From Bacteroidota bacterium (GTDB lineage Bacteria; Bacteroidota; Bacteroidia; Chitinophagales; Chitinophagaceae), in the NCBI GenBank assembly GCA_029778965.1, contig JAKPBL010000503.1:1-9995 (forward strand): DNA of 9,995 nt, written 5' to 3'. The notes beneath the pieces are model-generated. The model was not told the origin of the DNA. It did not search any database and worked only from the letters and a program-made list of their open reading frames with translations. Numbering within the stretch: position 1 is the stretch's first letter; every line of letters starts with the position of its first letter. Positions 1 to 7,128 of the stretch are shown in pieces. Made by a program: the position numbers and the translations under genes.

Positions 1-42
1 ACGGGTATTGGATCGAAGTAAACAATGATTTTCAATGAGTTA

Positions 43-98
43 CGTACCCGTCGGGTGGCACCCGACGGGTACGACCCGTCAGGTAGCACCCGACGGGT
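43..98. repeat. Four tandem 14-bp palindromic units upstream of the TPR gene
   Basis: Four copies of an 11-bp near-palindrome start at 46, 60, 74 and 88, exactly 14 bp apart: ACCCGTCGGGT, ACCCGACGGGT, ACCCGTCAGGT and ACCCGACGGGT. The centre alternates T/A/T/A, so neighbouring copies are also inverted repeats of each other. Copies 1 and 2 with flanks form a perfect 14-bp hairpin (arms 43-56 and 60-73, loop GGC). Copies 3 and 4 form a similar one with a single mismatch. The window opens with ACGGGT (1-6), perhaps part of another copy. The array ends 9 bp before the promoter box at 108, where a -33 element would lie. It could be an operator array, a REP-like intergenic repeat, or a terminator of a gene left of the window, although no T-tract follows. 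Confidence 0.85.
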
Positions 99-107
99 GG
101 AATGCAC

Positions 108-115
108 TACCTTTG
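108..115 (+). promoter_or_regulatory. Bacteroidota -7 promoter box for the TPR gene
   Basis: TACCTTTG matches the Bacteroidota primary sigma -7 consensus TAnnTTTG. It ends 16 nt before the ATG at 132, which would give a very short leader. No TTTG is found at the expected -33 distance; the end of the palindromic array lies there instead. This suggests either a weak promoter or one helped or controlled by a protein bound to the array. Confidence 0.6.
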
Positions 116-131
116 CGGCCATTTCGAGCGT

Positions 132-782
132 ATGAAATTCTACAATCTTATTATTCGCTATCGCATTCCCATCGCCGTACTGTTCATTGCTGTCGGTGTG
201 GTGACCAATATTTACGGTGGGTTCTGGCCGGCGTTTACGCCCTATCTCATCGCCGCGATCCTGATTTTCAGCCACTTCTTCTTCGGCCCGATGCGCCTGA
301 TCCAGGAGTACATGGAATCGGGCGATATGGAAGGCGCCGAGAAAATTCTTTCTTCCATTAAATTCCCGAACCTGCTGTACAAGCCGATCCGTTCCGTGTA
401 CTATACGCTAAAGGGAAATATCGCTATGATGAAACAGGATTTCGACGGCGCCGAAAAAATGATGAAGAAGGGCCTCGACCTGGGCATGCCCATGAAAGAA
501 GCCGAAGGCGCCAGCCTGCTGCAAATGGGCATGATCGCCCTGCAAAAAAGCGATCTCAAAACCGCCGAAAGCCATATCCGCTCGGCCCTTCGCAAGGGGC
601 TGCCCGATAAGGAAAATGAGGCCGCCGCTTACCTGCAACTCTGCAGCATCATGATGACCAAACGCGAGTTCCGCGCCGCCAAAGATTTCTTCCGCAAAGC
701 AAAAGGCCTGAAACCGACCACACCCGAAATCGTGAACCAGATCAAGCAGATCGAGAAATACATTGCGCGGATGCCGGGATAA
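132..782 (+). CDS. Membrane-anchored TPR-like protein, function unknown
   Basis: This encodes a 216-residue protein. Two hydrophobic helices (about residues 10-28 and 31-50) are followed by a soluble, helical C-terminal part of about 165 residues. That part has the small/large residue spacing of TPR-type helical pairs, for example a unit starting YTLKGNIAMMKQDFDGAEKM, then ASLLQMGMIALQKSDLKTAE, then AAYLQLCSIMMTKREFRAAK. Such repeats usually form a protein-binding surface, here probably on the cytoplasmic side, but no partner or reaction can be named. The ATG at 132 is preferred over an in-frame one at 102, because 102 lies upstream of the -7 box at 108-115 and would add charged residues before the first helix. 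The next gene, in the same direction, has its own promoter, so this is probably a single-gene transcript. Confidence 0.85.
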   Translation: MKFYNLIIRYRIPIAVLFIAVGVVTNIYGGFWPAFTPYLIAAILIFSHFFFGPMRLIQEYMESGDMEGAEKILSSIKFPNLLYKPIRSVYYTLKGNIAMMKQDFDGAEKMMKKGLDLGMPMKEAEGASLLQMGMIALQKSDLKTAESHIRSALRKGLPDKENEAAAYLQLCSIMMTKREFRAAKDFFRKAKGLKPTTPEIVNQIKQIEKYIARMPG

Positions 783-822
783 GACGGGTTTATGGTTTGT
801 AGTGGTCGCTGAGGCTTTAAGA

Positions 823-851
823 TTTGTTTATTATTGAAACGGTTATGTTTG
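823..851 (+). promoter_or_regulatory. -33/-7 promoter of the Ig-like lipoprotein gene
   Basis: TTTG at 823-826, a 17-nt spacer and TATGTTTG at 844-851 match the Bacteroidota -33/-7 consensus (TTTG ... TAnnTTTG) at both boxes. The ATG at 874 lies 22 nt downstream of the -7 box. This is the most complete promoter in the window. Confidence 0.7.
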
Positions 852-873
852 CAGCTAAATTAACTGGTTCCCG

Positions 874-2313
874 ATGCCGGCAACAATTTCCCGTTTACTT
901 CTTTCACTATTAATCGCCGCGAGCTTTATTGCTGCCCTGGTATCGATGGAGGGCTGCGCGAACATTGTACCGCCGTTGGGCGGTCCGAAAGACACCCTGC
1001 CGCCGCGCATTGTGGCTCTCGTGCCCGCTGACAGCACCCTGCACTTTAAAGAAAAGAAGATCATTATCAACTTCGACGAGTATGTGCAACTGGATAATGT
1101 GCAGCAGAACCTGATCGTCAGCCCCACGCCGAAATCCACCCCCTCGGTTGAATCGCGCCTCAAAACCGTTACCATTCGCATCAAAGACACGCTCGAAGAA
1201 AACACCACTTATGTGCTCGATTTCGGGAAAGCGATCCGCGACGTAAACGAAAACAACCCGCTGAAAAATTATCGCTACACCTTCAGCACCGGCGGTTATA
1301 TCGATTCGCTGCAGCTCCGGGGGCAGGTACTCGTTGCCGAAACGGGCAAAAAAGACAGCACCCTCATCGTAATGCTGCACCGCAGCCTGGAAGATTCAGC
1401 CGTCGTAAAAGAAAAACCCCGGTACTGGACCCGCGTAGACTCCACCGGTCATTTTCATTTCCGCAACCTGCAGCCCGGCACCTATGCCGTATATGCGCTG
1501 AAAGACGAAAGCGGCAGCCTCCGTTACATGAGCCCGGAGCAGCTATTCGCCTTCGCAGATCAACCCATCGTGATCAACGATAACCCCCCTCCGGTGATGC
1601 TCTACGCTTTTGCCGAACCCGCACCCGCCAAACCGTCCACCGGTACCACAGGCGGTAACCGCGAAAGCCGGCCACGCCGCCAGCAGAAAGATGAAGTGGA
1701 AGACCGTCGCCTGAAATTCACCACCAACCTGGAGAACGGCGCTTTCGACGTATTGAAGACCTTTGTGCTCAGCTTCTCCGATTCGCTGGTACGCATCGAT
1801 TCAAGCAAACTCCTGCTCACCGATGAGAAATTCCAGCCGCTGGCTTACACTTTCTCGCGCGATACCACCGGCAAAAACTTCCATATCAACTACGCATGGC
1901 CGCTGGAGCAGTCCTTCCACCTATTGCTGGAAAAAGACATGGCGGCCGACAGCCTCGATAAAACCATCATTAAAAATGATACGATCTCTTTCCACACCAT
2001 GAAAGAAAGCGACTACGGCAGCATCCGCTTCCGGTTCAGCAATATCGATACCGCGCGGCACCCGGTACTGCAACTGCTGCAAAGCGGGAAAGTGATGTAT
2101 CATTACCCCATCACCGGTAAGGAGTTGCTGATCCGCCGCTTCCGGCCGGCAGAATTTGACCTGAACATACTCTACGACGAAAACGGCAATGAGAAATGGG
2201 ATTACGGCCAGTTCTTTACCGAGCCCCGCCGCCAGCCCGAAAAAGTGCAGCCCATCAGCCGTAAGCTGGTGGTGAAAGGCAACTGGGACAATGAGCTGGA
2301 CATTACCCTTTGA
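874..2313 (+). CDS. Ig-like (SbsA/Big_5-type) lipoprotein
   Basis: This 479-residue protein has a hydrophobic N-terminal segment (about 7-24) leading to a probable lipobox ending at Cys28 (MEGC), so it should be exported and lipid-anchored. The lipobox is somewhat atypical, with Met and Glu at -3 and -2. Directly after the cysteine comes ANIVPPLGGPKDTLPP, a hallmark I associate with Bacteroidota lipoproteins carrying an N-terminal Big_5/SbsA-like Ig domain, here about 42-138 and ending YRYTFSTG. Residues about 145-245 resemble a carboxypeptidase-regulatory-like beta fold (TGHFHFRNLQPGTYAVYALK). A polar, basic linker (251-280) precedes a second beta-rich half, which contains DENGNEKWDYGQ (435-446), a motif typical of the C-terminus of this family. 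The role is unknown; a structural or surface-binding job is the usual guess. The stop codon abuts the stop of the convergent barrel gene with no base between. Confidence 0.88.
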   Translation: MPATISRLLLSLLIAASFIAALVSMEGCANIVPPLGGPKDTLPPRIVALVPADSTLHFKEKKIIINFDEYVQLDNVQQNLIVSPTPKSTPSVESRLKTVTIRIKDTLEENTTYVLDFGKAIRDVNENNPLKNYRYTFSTGGYIDSLQLRGQVLVAETGKKDSTLIVMLHRSLEDSAVVKEKPRYWTRVDSTGHFHFRNLQPGTYAVYALKDESGSLRYMSPEQLFAFADQPIVINDNPPPVMLYAFAEPAPAKPSTGTTGGNRESRPRRQQKDEVEDRRLKFTTNLENGAFDVLKTFVLSFSDSLVRIDSSKLLLTDEKFQPLAYTFSRDTTGKNFHINYAWPLEQSFHLLLEKDMAADSLDKTIIKNDTISFHTMKESDYGSIRFRFSNIDTARHPVLQLLQSGKVMYHYPITGKELLIRRFRPAEFDLNILYDENGNEKWDYGQFFTEPRRQPEKVQPISRKLVVKGNWDNELDITL

Positions 2314-2328
2314 TCAGAACCGGTAATT
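2289..2328. repeat. Direct repeat, copy 1, across the convergent stop-stop junction
   Basis: This segment matches 4994-5033 in the same orientation at 36 of 40 positions, counted by eye, including 24 identical bases (2302-2325 and 5007-5030). It covers the last codons of the lipoprotein gene, the adjoining TGA/TCA (two stop codons facing each other) and the last codons of the minus-strand barrel gene. It contains an inverted repeat ATTACC/GGTAAT (2302-2307 and 2322-2327) with a 14-nt loop, which might act as a weak two-way terminator. Confidence 0.8.
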
Positions 2329-3564
2329 GCATTGCAGCAGTAAGTTGCGCGGTTTAAACTGCTGCGCCGTATTCCAGGCGAAAGTACCAAAAAGGCTGTA
2401 CCGAAGCCCTAACTCAAACCGGTCGCTCTGTATCCAGCCAGCCCTGGCGAAAACTTGTGTCCAGTTTCTTCTAAAATCAAACGCAGGCTCAGCGGTCGCC
2501 GAAGCATTAGGATACGGCCCTGTTACCTTCATTTTATTTTTCTGATAAGAAGTGAAGTTGCTGCCGAGAGCGCCGCCGGCGTAAAATTTCTGCTTCTTAA
2601 AAACCAGGAAATGATACATTAAGCTCATCGATGGTTGGATATTAAGCATATTCAATTCGTAGTCGATATGGGTATCGGTGCCCGTAAGGGCATACCAATA
2701 ATTGCCGGTATGGTGCACATTGAACTGGAAAGCGGTCAGCTCTACCCGAAACATAAAACGTTGCAGGTTTCTCAACTCGCTCACGTCTACTCCCGCCTGG
2801 ATCACCGGAGAAAATGTCGAACGCGCATTCATGTCTTTTATATTGATAGCAAATTTCCCTTCCATTCGCAGCTTGTTGCTGGCGACACCCGCGCCAATAA
2901 AGAAGCGCACCACTCGCCGGGTGCGGATGGTGTCAGAGGTTGATCCATTCAACGAACGGATATATTTGGCAAGTTCTTTCTCGTTGTATGCCAGCCGCTC
3001 CAGCAAAATGGGCATAAGCGAATCAGCACCCGCTGCTATGCGCTTATCCTGGATTTGCCGGCGGAAAATAAAATGCTCGCTGAATCGCGCGTATTCACCA
3101 TAGTCCCTGACAATATATTGTAGTTCTTCCAGGGAGTCTTTTCCGACCTGCAAAAAAAACAATGGCTTCTCCACATTTGCATAATACAGCGACCACCGGC
3201 CATCTACCACCCGGCGCAGCAACAACGGCGCCGTAATATTGCTATCAGTAAATGGATGCTTCAACTTTACAACATCAACAGGGCGCGTGCTGCGGCTTAC
3301 TACCCGACGAACATACTGGTCATCGCCATCGATACCAAAACCCAGCATCTCATCCAGGCTGATTGTTTGATTCTCTCCGTTCTGACGAAAGTTTATTTTC
3401 TGCGGACTGCCCGACCATCTCCGGTCATCTACCTGGCCGCGTACAGTATCGCCCCGGAGATTCAGGTAATAACCCGGCTGGAAATTTTTCTGCGCAAAAG
3501 AAGTGAACGGGATAGCCGCAAAAAACACAACCAAAACCAATAAACAGATACGTGATAAGTGCAT
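2314..3564 (-). CDS. Outer-membrane beta-barrel protein, paralog A
   Basis: This 416-residue protein starts with a Sec signal peptide (about 1-24, cleavage near SFA/Q). The N-terminal domain carries RGDTVRG (37-43), KINF (56-59), FGIDG (76-80) and STRPV (92-96). A helical middle segment (LERLAYNEKELAKYIRSLNG) follows, and then about 200 residues of alternating beta strands ending in CNYRF. A terminal aromatic residue is the usual signal for barrel insertion by the BAM complex, so an outer-membrane location is likely. I recognise the GYY..RGDT.RG...I.F pattern as a Bacteroidota hypothetical family of unknown function. ATG 3564 was chosen because the open frame extends only to a GTG at 3582 and the ATG gives a normal signal peptide. 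Only 30 nt separate it from paralog B, so the two are probably co-transcribed. By eye it is closer to paralog C than to B. Confidence 0.82.
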   Translation of the reverse strand: MHLSRICLLVLVVFFAAIPFTSFAQKNFQPGYYLNLRGDTVRGQVDDRRWSGSPQKINFRQNGENQTISLDEMLGFGIDGDDQYVRRVVSRSTRPVDVVKLKHPFTDSNITAPLLLRRVVDGRWSLYYANVEKPLFFLQVGKDSLEELQYIVRDYGEYARFSEHFIFRRQIQDKRIAAGADSLMPILLERLAYNEKELAKYIRSLNGSTSDTIRTRRVVRFFIGAGVASNKLRMEGKFAINIKDMNARSTFSPVIQAGVDVSELRNLQRFMFRVELTAFQFNVHHTGNYWYALTGTDTHIDYELNMLNIQPSMSLMYHFLVFKKQKFYAGGALGSNFTSYQKNKMKVTGPYPNASATAEPAFDFRRNWTQVFARAGWIQSDRFELGLRYSLFGTFAWNTAQQFKPRNLLLQCNYRF

Positions 3565-3594
3565 AAGCAAAGTATGAGACACTAATAAACAGAC

Positions 3595-4911
3595 TCAAAG
3601 TCGGTAGTTTAACTGTAGCTGCACGATGCGCATGGCATTTTCAACCTTGTTACGAGCCAGCAGGCTGCGTCCGGATAGTAAATATTGTACCTGGAACTGG
3701 TAGCGTCTTTTAACCGTTACTCCGGCCAGCAAATGGCCTTGCAGGCCGACGTCGCTTATGTCGGCGTCTGTCACCGCCTTCCGCGGCGGATTGCCCTCGT
3801 ATTCCAGGGTCAGCCGGCTGGTTTTATAATGGAATAAATCAGCGCCGATGCCTGGTCCGGCAAACACCTCCAGGTTTGACTTCCTTACTATCTTACACAA
3901 CGCCTGTACCGACGGCTGAATTAAACGGGCATCAATATCGAGGTCTAGGTAGAGGTCCCTGTAATAATTAAACTCATTGTACATGCCATGCCCTTTTACC
4001 TTCAATCCCTGATAACCAACCTCAGCCCTGATCATAAGCCGACCGAGCATTTCCTGGTTACTTATTTCAATGCCCGCCTGTACCATTGGCGAATTCGAAG
4101 TGGTATACGTCATAAATTGAAAAGGCTCCAGTTGTTTTGTTCCTGTTTTCTTTACGGAAAAATTATTGAATGCATAGCCAATCCCTCCGTAAAAATGGAA
4201 CAGTTTCCGCCGGGGACCGGCGCCGCTAAGCACCGGTGATATGCCGACAGACAGATTGACCCTTCTTACAAAATTAATCAGCTCTGTTGCCGTATAACCC
4301 AATTTTTCTATCCGTCTCAGCACGGCAGGATCTGCCTGTCTTGCGATAAGCATATTATTCAGTTGGTTCCTGAAAATATGCTTCTCTTCATAATATTCCT
4401 GGTTGCCGGTCAGGTACACTTTATAACTCAACTCCTGCGGCGTTTCATTGTCCTCCTGTATAAAATAGATGAATCGATCGGCATACAACGAATACAAGCT
4501 CCATTTCCCCGCAACCAGTTTACTGAGAAATACAGTATCGGTAACCGTTTTATCTTGAAAATCGCCGGTACGCAGCCGGTTGATATCTACCGGCCTGGTT
4601 GAATAGCTCACATAAAACCGGGTGAAATCGGCACCGCCGTTAATCCCGAAACCCCGTGCCGTTTTTGCAGTAAAGGAAATGTCTTTACCGTCTTCCAGGA
4701 ACTGGATCTGACTGGGGGTGCGACTACTCGCCTGCTGATCGATCCTTCCCCTCACCGTATCTCCCCGTTCAGTAATATAATATCCGGGAACAAACTGTAT
4801 TTGCGCATACGATCTCTGCTGAAACGCAAAGAGCAAAGAAAAAACACCGGCAAAAGCAATCTTTAAGGCAGCTTGCAGGTTTCGGGGCTGGTTTTTTGGC
4901 AAGATCAACAT
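3595..4911 (-). CDS. Outer-membrane beta-barrel protein, paralog B
   Basis: This 438-residue protein is the middle member of the paralog set. A basic N-terminus (PKNQPRN) and hydrophobic stretch form a rather long signal peptide, with cleavage near SYA/Q (about 36). The family motifs are RGDTVRG (49-55), FGING (88-92) and STRPV (104-108). A middle segment with IEKLGYTATELINFVRRVN matches the corresponding parts of A and C. From about residue 236 the sequence is beta-rich and ends LQLNYRL, so the terminal residue is Leu rather than Phe; this still suits BAM recognition. It is the most diverged of the three, with longer loops in the barrel. ATG 4911 is preferred to a TTG two codons upstream. 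The 107 nt up to paralog C hold a duplication scar and at best a weak promoter, so transcription may come from the C promoter. Confidence 0.82.
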   Translation of the reverse strand: MLILPKNQPRNLQAALKIAFAGVFSLLFAFQQRSYAQIQFVPGYYITERGDTVRGRIDQQASSRTPSQIQFLEDGKDISFTAKTARGFGINGGADFTRFYVSYSTRPVDINRLRTGDFQDKTVTDTVFLSKLVAGKWSLYSLYADRFIYFIQEDNETPQELSYKVYLTGNQEYYEEKHIFRNQLNNMLIARQADPAVLRRIEKLGYTATELINFVRRVNLSVGISPVLSGAGPRRKLFHFYGGIGYAFNNFSVKKTGTKQLEPFQFMTYTTSNSPMVQAGIEISNQEMLGRLMIRAEVGYQGLKVKGHGMYNEFNYYRDLYLDLDIDARLIQPSVQALCKIVRKSNLEVFAGPGIGADLFHYKTSRLTLEYEGNPPRKAVTDADISDVGLQGHLLAGVTVKRRYQFQVQYLLSGRSLLARNKVENAMRIVQLQLNYRL

Positions 4912-4941
4912 CAGCAACAGGATAAAAGGTTATTATTCGAA

Positions 4942-4949
4942 CAATAATA
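4942..4949 (-). promoter_or_regulatory. Possible weak -7 box for paralog B
   Basis: On the minus strand this reads TATTATTG, one base from TAnnTTTG, and lies 30 nt upstream of ATG 4911. No TTTG is found at the usual -33 distance. It also forms one arm of an AT-only inverted repeat (TATTATT 4931-4937 and AATAATA 4943-4949), which may be chance in AT-rich sequence. Confidence 0.25.
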
Positions 4950-4965
4950 CAACTAATGCGTAAAT

Positions 4966-5018
4966 GCCACAAGCAAACGGTAAAGGCCGCGGGCAATGAC
5001 CCGGATATTACCCTTTGA
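4966..5018 (+). pseudogene. Relict of the 3' end of the Ig-like lipoprotein gene
   Basis: Lying just behind paralog C, this stretch resembles the last ~50 bases of the lipoprotein gene (about 2263-2313). The final part still reads as P-D-I-T-L-stop against L-D-I-T-L-stop in the intact gene, with the stop again abutting the barrel gene's stop. Further upstream the match decays (GCC..AAGC....GGT.AAAGGC) and needs about three single-base gaps, so the frame is broken. Loss of similarity with distance from the junction fits a fragment carried along in a duplication and no longer under selection. No start codon or rest of the gene is present. Confidence 0.55.
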
Positions 5019-5033
5019 TCAGAACCGGTAGTT
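4994..5033. repeat. Direct repeat, copy 2, behind paralog C
   Basis: This is the partner of 2289-2328, with 36 of 40 positions matching and a 24-bp identical core at 5007-5030. The inverted repeat is kept as ATTACC/GGTAGT, still pairable in plus-strand RNA through one U-G pair. Confidence 0.8.
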
Positions 5034-6275
5034 AACCAGCAGCGCAACAGGCCTCGGCTTGAAGTTGACCTGGTTCATTCGTACCAGGTTACCCCGGAAA
5101 GCAATCCTGGCGCCGACATCAAACCGGTCGGTCAGTATCGCCCCTCCCCGAAAACTGAAGCCCCCCCATGATTTTTCCATGTCCAGGTAAGGGTCGGTCA
5201 CAGTTGTGCGATCCCAATCGGGCTCTTCCACGGTCATCCTGTTTGTTTTGTATTGGCTGACATTATACGTCGTACTTACACCCAGGTAATATTTCTGGCG
5301 CTCATACACCAGGAAATTATACAGTATCTGGATGCCCGGCTCAATAGAAAAATACCGAAGATCATAGTCGATGCGCTTGGCAGTATTGGTCAGGGATTTA
5401 GGTATTTCGCTGTGATGCGTAGCGCGCGACTGGCTGGCGCCTACTTCAAGCCGCAGCACAAGGCGCTGCCTGTTTCTGCCTGCAGAAAGATCGACCCCGG
5501 CCTGGAAAGTCGGAGACACACTCCCTTTCAAATCCATCCCGTTTCGGCCAAAAAAAACACCTTCCATTTTAAATCTATTGAAATTGACGCCGGTGCCGAC
5601 GTAAAACTTACTGTTGATTTTCCATCGGGTTGACGTCGACTTATCGCTGGTTTGTCCGTTGTGGCTTCGAAAATACAATGCGAGATCCGGCTCCCGGTAA
5701 CGAAGTCGCTCCAGGGTTTTAGATACATCGGCAGTTCCGCCCTCGCGCAATTGCAGCGCTTTCAACTGGTCGCGAAAAGTATTAAACGTCGTAAAATTGA
5801 GTGAATTCGGTTGTTGCCTGAGTATGTATACCAACTCCTCTGGGGCCGCCTCGCCCGCCTGCACATAGAAAATCGGCTTCTCCATGTAAAGAGCATACAG
5901 CTTCCAGGCGCCGTCTGCCACTACCCGCAACAAGACCGGCTCGGTAATGGTTGTATCCTGGAAATCGTCTAAAAGCCGGTTCATTTCCACGGGGCGGGTA
6001 CTGCGGGAAACAGTCATTTTTACATAATGATCGCCTCCATCTACACCAAAACGGCTTATTTCTCCCACCTCATAGGTCTTTACCACACCTGCCTGGCGGA
6101 AATTGATCTTACGGGGCGTCCTTTCCCACTCCTGGTCATTGAGCTCGCCGCGCAGGCTGTCGCCCTGCGCGGTAACCAGGTAGCCGCTTTTATAATTCGC
6201 CTGGGAAAATACCTGGGTCAAAGAAAATGTACCCAGAAAAATGGTGCATAGGATGCGGACCAACATAGGCTTCAT
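5019..6275 (-). CDS. Outer-membrane beta-barrel protein, paralog C
   Basis: This 418-residue protein is the first gene of the three-paralog set in transcription order. A signal peptide covers about 1-24 (cleavage near VFS/Q). The family motifs are QGDSLRG (37-43), TPRKINF (53-59), FGVDG (76-80) and STRPV (92-96). A middle segment (LERLRYREPDLALYFRSHNG) aligns closely with paralog A. The beta-rich region from about 220 ends LLVNYRF, a normal barrel C-terminus. The motif spacing in the first 100 residues is identical to A, and the barrels share patterns such as QAGVD, QR...R.E and NFLVYERQKYY/HFLVFKKQKFY. ATG 6275 is chosen over a GTG one codon upstream. A -7 box lies 25 nt upstream and probably drives the whole cluster. 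The function is unknown; a small-molecule, adhesion or sensor role cannot be told from sequence. Confidence 0.82.
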   Translation of the reverse strand: MKPMLVRILCTIFLGTFSLTQVFSQANYKSGYLVTAQGDSLRGELNDQEWERTPRKINFRQAGVVKTYEVGEISRFGVDGGDHYVKMTVSRSTRPVEMNRLLDDFQDTTITEPVLLRVVADGAWKLYALYMEKPIFYVQAGEAAPEELVYILRQQPNSLNFTTFNTFRDQLKALQLREGGTADVSKTLERLRYREPDLALYFRSHNGQTSDKSTSTRWKINSKFYVGTGVNFNRFKMEGVFFGRNGMDLKGSVSPTFQAGVDLSAGRNRQRLVLRLEVGASQSRATHHSEIPKSLTNTAKRIDYDLRYFSIEPGIQILYNFLVYERQKYYLGVSTTYNVSQYKTNRMTVEEPDWDRTTVTDPYLDMEKSWGGFSFRGGAILTDRFDVGARIAFRGNLVRMNQVNFKPRPVALLVNYRF

Positions 6276-6300
6276 CACACTAAGGTTTTGCGTTTAAAAA

Positions 6301-6308
6301 CAAAAATA
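6301..6308 (-). promoter_or_regulatory. -7 promoter box for the barrel-protein cluster
   Basis: On the minus strand this reads TATTTTTG, a full match to TAnnTTTG, and ends 25 nt before ATG 6275. I see no TTTG at the -33 distance, so the promoter may be weak or activator-dependent. It diverges from the recR promoter about 120 bp away. Confidence 0.5.
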
Positions 6309-6430
6309 CAGATGAAATATTGTGTACGACCGGTTTTTGCGCAACCCAATAGGGAGAAAACCAGGGCACAAACGTTCCATTGCAAACGCCGAAAGATGGC
6401 TTACCGCAGCAACGGCTGCCCCTATACCCT

Positions 6431-6464
6431 TTTGCGCTTTCCATCATTCACCTGCCTACCTTTG
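6431..6464 (+). promoter_or_regulatory. -33/-7 promoter of recR, nearly touching the start codon
   Basis: TTTG at 6431-6434, a 22-nt spacer and TACCTTTG at 6457-6464 match the Bacteroidota consensus, with the spacer slightly long. Only four bases (CGCC) separate the -7 box from ATG 6469. Transcription would start within a few bases of, or at, the start codon, predicting a leaderless or nearly leaderless mRNA. Confidence 0.65.
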
Positions 6465-6468
6465 CGCC

Positions 6469-7083
6469 ATGCAACTCCCTTCCACCCTCCTGGAACAGGC
6501 CGTTACCGAATTCGCCAAGCTGCCGGGCATTGGCCGGAAGACCGCGCTCCGGCTGGTGCTGCACCTGCTTAAACAAGAGCCCGGGCAAGCCGACCTGCTG
6601 GCCGCAGCCCTTACCCGCATGCGCCATGACACCCGGCTCTGCCAGCGTTGTTACAATATCGCCGACGGACTGCTTTGCAATATCTGCAGCAACCCGCTGC
6701 GAAAAAAAGACCAGATCTGCGTGGTGGAGTCGATCCGCGACGTGATCGCCATCGAGAACACACAGCAGTTCAGCGGCAGCTACCATGTATTGGGCGGCGT
6801 GATATCACCACTCGATGGCATCGGCCCCGACCAGCTTACCATCGAAGCCCTGCTGACCCGCGTAAAAAATGAAGGCACCCAGGAGCTGATCTTCGCGCTC
6901 AATGCTACCATCCAGGGCGATACCACGCTCTATTATATACAGAAAAAGTTGCAACCGGCACCCGTGAAGATCACCACCATCGCCCGCGGCATCTCCTTTG
7001 GCGGAGAGCTGGAATATGCCGACGAAATGACCCTGGCCCGCAGCCTGCAGCACCGCATGCCGGTCGATCAGCTTCGGCTTTAA
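6469..7083 (+). CDS. recR: Recombination mediator protein RecR
   Basis: This 204-residue protein is full length for the family (about 200). RecR works with RecO, and in some pathways RecF, to load RecA on SSB-coated single-stranded DNA during gap and break repair in the cytoplasm. A helix-hairpin-helix ([13 protein letters not shown], 18-30) is followed by a four-cysteine zinc finger (Cys58, Cys61, Cys70, Cys73, the last two within CNICSNP). A Toprim domain comes next (ICVVES 83-88, [16 protein letters not shown] 105-120, [10 protein letters not shown] 144-153). The C-terminal Walker-B-like part is [16 protein letters not shown] (171-186). The start at 6469 is fixed by alignment with the usual RecR N-terminus and by the promoter box just upstream; the open frame extends 49 codons further but through the promoter. 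The gene stands alone, divergent from the barrel cluster and 197 nt before metH. Confidence 0.97.
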   Translation: MQLPSTLLEQAVTEFAKLPGIGRKTALRLVLHLLKQEPGQADLLAAALTRMRHDTRLCQRCYNIADGLLCNICSNPLRKKDQICVVESIRDVIAIENTQQFSGSYHVLGGVISPLDGIGPDQLTIEALLTRVKNEGTQELIFALNATIQGDTTLYYIQKKLQPAPVKITTIARGISFGGELEYADEMTLARSLQHRMPVDQLRL

Positions 7084-7128
7084 ACTCCCTCGCAGCATAC
7101 CCTTCCATCAACATATCGCCGGTTTCCG

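Noticed and set aside
43..98. CRISPR array
   Set aside because: The units are 11 bp with 3-bp gaps that are not unique spacers, and no cas gene is in view.
102..131. Upstream ATG at 102 for the TPR protein
   Set aside because: It precedes the -7 box at 108-115, so the transcript would not include it, and the extra ten residues look unlike the start of a membrane protein.
35..361. 108-codon open frame overlapping the TPR gene start
   Set aside because: It runs through the palindromic array and promoter in another frame and looks like an Arg/His-rich shadow of the real gene.
7066..7090. Intrinsic terminator after recR (AGC-TTCG-GCT and TT)
   Set aside because: The stem is only three pairs and lies inside the last codons, with no T-tract, too weak to call.
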